A DNA stretch of 64,000 bases from CAVQBP01 sp963848195 (GTDB taxonomy: Bacteria > Bacteroidota > Ignavibacteria > Ignavibacteriales > Ignavibacteriaceae). Shown here piece by piece: positions 63,313-64,000 of this stretch. Position numbers and translations under genes: made by a program. Under the pieces are notes generated by a model. That model had not been told where the DNA came from. It did no database searches and worked only from the letters and a program-made list of their open reading frames with translations. The stretch's first letter is position 1. Every line of letters begins with the position of its first letter. The stretch lies in assembly GCA_963848195.1 (NCBI GenBank), contig CAWKCY010000007.1, positions 310,001 to 374,000 on the forward strand. The letters run 5' to 3'.

Positions 63313-63629
63313 GTTAGTAATAAAGGAAGCAAGATCAAAATACAAGTAAGAAATATTCTTTTTCATAGATTATTTATATACCTCATCCTGAGTTTTTTTA
63401 TATCACCTCCTGGAGGTTTTGGTTTTCGGTGTTTATAATTTGGCTATAATAATATCAGCCCTTCGGGCTTGAAACCAATCTTAGAAATGAACACTGAAAG
63501 TGTGATATTATAGGGATATACACACAATAGTCTGGCCGAATGGAGCTGATTTCTCCCCTGATAGTCTTTATAAAATCGGGAAACCGATTGCTGAAAAATC
63601 CCCTAAAAAATCACAATTTACTAAAGTAA
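63313..63629. repeat. 317-bp direct repeat, copy 2
   Basis: Copy of 61209-61525 without indels. Begins with the last codons and stop of the RelB-like gene, so it carries a 12-codon gene fragment. Confidence 0.95.
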
Positions 63630-63748
63630 AATAGTATATCACCTCCGGCTCATGGACACCTGGAGTTTTCCCAGCGGAAATAATAACCATTCATGTAATA
63701 ATTTATTAAATTAGCAAAGGAAAGATAGATATTTAATAAGGAGTTTGT

Positions 63749-64000
63749 ATGTCTGAAATAATTATAAAATATCCGGCAGGATTTGAAAGTGCTATTCATC
63801 TCACAAAAGAAGAGCTTGAAGATCATATCAGGTTAATGGCGGCCTTAAAAATGTTTGAACTGGGAAAATTGTCTTCAGGGAAAGCGGCCGAATTTGTTGG
63901 AATATCCCGTGTAGAGTTTCTTGAAACTTGCGGAAAATATAAAGTGAGTATCTTTAATTATTCTGAAGATGAAATAGAAAAAGAATTAATACATGATATT
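63749..64000 (+). CDS. UPF0175-family antitoxin, cut by window edge
   Basis: 84 residues visible. After a leader (MSEIIIKYPAGFESAIHLT) comes the UPF0175 core: LMAALKMFELGKLSSGKAAEFVGISRVEFLETCGKY, a helix-turn-helix resembling transcription-factor-like antitoxins, then VSIFNYSEDEIEKEL. Partners are usually DUF3368 PIN toxins; such a gene would lie just outside the window. Ribosome-binding site AAGGAG. Confidence 0.88.
   Translation, partial: MSEIIIKYPAGFESAIHLTKEELEDHIRLMAALKMFELGKLSSGKAAEFVGISRVEFLETCGKYKVSIFNYSEDEIEKELIHDI

Larger units (their letters stand above)
62541..63748. other. 1.2-kb spacer built from repeat blocks
   Basis: In order: HicB-like 5' fragment (62587-62618), family-A element (62623-62729), TAAACACC-GTA-GGTGTGAAA near 62763, CCCC-GAA-GGGG at 62891, GCACT-CC-GGAGTGC at 62977, CGCTCC-TCC-GGAGCG at 63017, the 140-bp block (63104-63240), CCAATGG / CCGTTGG hairpins (63225-63300) and the 317-bp repeat (63313-63629). 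No gene apart from remnants. Confidence 0.82.

Overview
The window is AT-rich and reads like a member of the Ignavibacteria / Bacteroidetes-Chlorobi group. Support comes from a C-terminal type IX secretion sorting domain of the NYPNPFNPTT type, a PorZ-like protein, a TonB-dependent receptor with a carboxypeptidase-like N-terminal domain, T/G-starting genes with little Shine-Dalgarno signal, and many DUF families common in that group. The assignment is inferred from gene content only; no rRNA or tRNA gene was found.

Layout. 1-4.2 kb: ABC-F ATPase (cut by the window edge) and a PorZ-like T9SS protein, both minus strand. 4.55-6.94 kb: a complete insertion sequence whose transposase carries a DruA-like (DUF4338) N-terminal half, with inverted ends and an 11-bp target duplication. 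7.2-9.2 kb: minus-strand genes for lumazine synthase, a PHP phosphoesterase and a Crp/Fnr regulator. 10-17.6 kb: a carbohydrate-linked group (AGE-family epimerase, TonB-dependent receptor, secreted beta-helix protein with T9SS signal). 17.9-20.4 kb: saccharopine dehydrogenase-like enzyme and a membrane-bound AraC regulator. 20.4-21.1 kb: DUF433/DUF5615 toxin-antitoxin pair. 21.4-28.1 kb: frameshifted SDR gene followed by a complete TolC/adaptor/RND efflux system. 28.1-40 kb: small metabolic and stress genes (TMEM175 channel, MocR regulator, DMT transporter, OsmC, DinB, VOC, DUF3224, esterase) separated by repeat-filled spacers, with a REP-associated tyrosine transposase at 37.7 kb. 40-43 kb: porin, PstB and PhoU. 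43.4-52.6 kb: minus-strand curli (functional amyloid) locus: CheW-like protein, CsgE, CsgF, CsgG with an extra barrel domain, and four curlin-repeat genes, of which three are wholly or partly frameshifted. 53-57.5 kb: NtrC-type sigma-54 regulator, a divergent frameshifted PAS histidine kinase, and an SGNH hydrolase. 57.5-64 kb: a decayed region of toxin-antitoxin genes and duplicated repeat blocks.

The most striking property is the intergenic DNA. It is packed with (i) short hairpins with conserved loops and covarying stems, dense around the RAYT gene, (ii) at least three families of 107-152 bp elements with inverted ends, (iii) a 99-bp tandem array, and (iv) short-unit tandem repeats that begin right at stop codons, with a different unit for different genes. 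Several coding ends appear to have been rewritten by these repeats. At least five ordinary genes plus the curlin genes are broken by small indels; in all five ordinary genes the net shift is +1. Whether this is genuine decay or assembly error cannot be decided from the sequence alone.
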